Shown: piece by piece, positions 27,318 through 28,994 of the stretch
Numbering within the stretch: position 1 is the stretch's first letter
How the letters are laid out: the number at the start of each line of letters is the position of its first letter
Source of the DNA: Chitinibacter bivalviorum
Lineage (GTDB): Bacteria > Pseudomonadota > Gammaproteobacteria > Burkholderiales > Chitinibacteraceae
DNA length: 28,994 bases
Assembly: GCF_013403565.1 (NCBI RefSeq)
Contig: NZ_CP058630.1
Location: forward strand, 1-28,994
Direction of reading: 5' to 3'
The notes under the pieces: model-generated
Database searches by the model: none
What the model saw: the letters and a program-made list of their open reading frames with translations, nothing else
Told to the model about the DNA's origin: nothing
Made by a program: the position numbers and the translations under genes

Positions 27318-28199
27318 ATGAATGTAAAACCACTGGTTCTTGCTGTACTGATTGCATGTTCATTGACTGCATGTAATGACAAAGATGAAAAAAAATCGCC
27401 AAGCCAAGTATTGGCTAAAGTAAATGATGCAGAAATTACCGTGCATCAGTTGAATTTTGTCTTGGGCCAAATTCCAAATGCACAAGCCTCGCAAAACAAC
27501 AAGTACTAGATCAACTCATTGATCAAGAATTATTAGTACAAAAGGCTCTGAACTTAATTAGATCGCGAGCCCAATGTATTGCAAGCCATTGAAAATGCGA
27601 AACGACAATTCTGGGCTGCGGGCGTGTAATCGGAAAACCAACTGAGCCATCAAAATCAGCCATTGATGATTTTTATGCAAAAAACCCCGCGTTATTTGCC
27701 GAGCGTAAAAATTATGAATTTGTCACATTTGTACTCGACAAAGCCTCATACAATGATGCCGTAGCAAAATCACTAGATACCGCAACAACGGCAGCACAAG
27801 TTAAATCCGCCTTGGATGCGCGCATATTCAGTTCACTACCAATGAAACTGCACGTGCAGCTGAACAATTGCCAATGGCTATGCTGCCAAAATTTGCTGCG
27901 ATGAATATGGGTGATATTTTGGCGCTGCAGAAGGTGACAAAATGGTCTTGTTGCAATTGAAAGCGACAGTACCAGCTCCAATAGCACCAAAAGAAGCAGA
28001 GCCAATGATTAAACGTTATTTAGGTAATAACGAAGCCCAAACGCAAGCTGAGGCAAAAATGAAAGCATTGAAAGGTGCAGCTAAGATTGAATATTTACAG
28101 CGTTTTGCATCTGAAACGGCACAAGCACCTAAACCAAATGCAGAAGCAGGCTCGGCGACGGATGAAAGTCTTAAAGCAGGTTTGAAAGGGTTGAAATAA
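27318..28199 (+). pseudogene. epsD: EpsD family peptidyl-prolyl cis-trans isomerase lipoprotein (frameshifted)
   Basis: AGG lies 9 bp before ATG 27318. MNVKPLVLAVLIACSLTACNDKDEKK is a lipoprotein signal with Cys19 in LTAC. VLAKVNDAEITVHQLNFVLGQIP is the SurA/PpiC-like N-terminal region, and later LIDQELLVQKALN and NVLQAIENAKRQI follow after breaks near 27500 and 27560. Further pieces are KPTEPSKSAIDDFYAKNPALF, ERKNYEFVTFVL, EQLPMAMLPKFAAM and LLQLKATVPAPIAPKEAEPM; the tail SLKAGLKGLK is intact. Breaks also lie near 27610, 27820 and 27930. EpsD proteins accompany XrtB-type polysaccharide clusters and are presumed periplasmic folding helpers. The stop overlaps the next start (TAATG), indicating coupling. 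Confidence 0.82.
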
Positions 28200-28991
28200 T
28201 GCGCAAATCTTTTTGGTGTAGCTTTATGGTTTTGCTTCTTAACCATGATTAGTACTTTAGTTTTGGCTGCGCCGAAAGGGGAGTACGTATTGGGCGCGGT
28301 GATGTCGTCAAGATTCAGGTTTATGATCATCCAGATCTGACGACCGAAGTACAACTCAATAATGAGGGTTCTTTAGCTTTCCCTCTCATTGGCGAAGTTA
28401 AATTAGCTGGGCTGGATTACACCGAAGCAGAATCATTAATTAGCAAGAAACTGAGCGCGGGTGGCTTTATTAAAAAGCCAAACGTCAATGTATTGATTGT
28501 GCAATATCGCAGTCAGCGCGTTGCTGTTTTGGGTGAGGTGAATAAACCTGGCCGTTATGCACTAGATAGCTCTACTGATTTAATTGATTTGCTTGCGATT
28601 GCTGGCGGTATTAACCCGATGGGGGGCGATACTGTTGTTGTGTTACGAGGCGAAGAAAAACTGGAGTTTCAACTCAGTTTACTTACTCAGTTAGCAAATC
28701 CAGAAAAGCGTACCATCCGCATTTTAAATGGTGACACCTTGTTTGTGCCACGAGCCAAGCAGATGTATGTATATGGCGAAGTTAATCGCCCTGGTGCATT
28801 CAAGCTCGAGCCAAAAATGACTGTGATGCAAGCTTTGGCAGTTGCCGGCGGTTTTAATAATCGTGCAGCAAAACGCAGTGTAGAAATCCACCGAGTAGAT
28901 GCAGACGGTAAGTTAGAAAAGACCGATGCAAAAATTAACGGACTTACTGCGAGAGAACGATACGGTGTTTGTGCAGGAAAGTCTGTTCTAA
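28199..28991 (+). pseudogene. epsE: Polysaccharide export protein EpsE (Wza/SLBB family, frameshifted)
   Basis: Periplasmic/outer-membrane export protein for exopolysaccharide. The ATG overlaps the epsD stop. A signal peptide (FMVLLLTMISTLVLAAP after one correction near 28243) leads to YVLGAGDVVKIQVYDHPDLT, the Poly_export domain start, with a second break near 28283. EGSLAFPLIGEVKLAGLDYTEAE, FIKKPNVNVLIVQYRSQRVAVLGEV and KPGRYALDSSTDLIDLLAIAGGI follow, then a second SLBB repeat MYVYGEVNRPGAFKLEPKMTVMQALAVAGGF. A break near 28937 turns the end NDLLRENDTVFVQESLF off frame; the stop TAA is at 28989-28991, three bases before the window ends. Length is ~264 aa, normal for EpsE. There is no lipobox, unlike classical Wza. 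Confidence 0.88.
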
Positions 28992-28994
28992 GTC

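Overview
The window looks like a piece of a betaproteobacterial chromosome, most likely order Neisseriales (Chitinibacteraceae-like). The case rests on the nrdA/nrdB type (C-terminal CSIDNPDCEACQ in NrdA, N-terminal [12 protein letters not shown] in NrdB), the ppc, glmS and murB sequences, and an Eps/PEP-CTERM exopolysaccharide locus. The organism call is inference from protein resemblance; no rRNA or tRNA gene is present.

Layout. 1-3600 (+): 3' end of nrdA, an intergenic region crowded with hairpins and repeat elements, an adenosine/adenine deaminase, a small lipoprotein and nrdB. 3600-13145 is an accessory island, nearly all on the minus strand: two arrays of ~21-bp repeats that look like transposon ends, a broken RloC/PrrC-like anticodon-nuclease ATPase, sbcC, the 3' quarter of sbcD, a complete IS21-family element (istA/istB), and the first 65 codons of tnsA. 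The island stops at a textbook Tn7-type right end (four overlapping TnsB-type sites) lying exactly 25 bp beyond the glmS stop codon, the classical attTn7 position. 13146-22318 is ordinary chromosome: glmS (-), a small hypothetical, a PerM/YdiK-type membrane protein, a Cache-domain chemoreceptor (-), a PhzF-family enzyme (-) and ppc (+). 22373-28994 (+): a secreted hypothetical, murB, then an XrtB-type exopolysaccharide operon (EpsL barrel, PEP-CTERM protein, sugar-1-phosphate transferase, EpsD PPIase, EpsE export protein), ending within a few bases of the window edge.

How it fits together. nrdB and glmS are convergent, and the island between them is best read as a Tn7-family insertion whose transposition genes were destroyed. 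The IS21 copy has no target duplication and joins two unrelated truncated genes (tnsA and sbcD). Either recombination through the IS deleted tnsBCD and everything up to the middle of sbcD, or the assembly was wrongly joined at an IS repeat. The remaining cargo (SbcC, RloC-like nuclease) is of the defence/DNA-end-processing kind.

Quality caveat. Frame breaks are frequent in 1-5300 and 22440-28994 (essential nrdB and murB included) but absent from 5309-22440, where 3.4-kb sbcC, glmS and 2.8-kb ppc are all open. Many of the 'pseudogenes' here are therefore probably sequence errors rather than decay.
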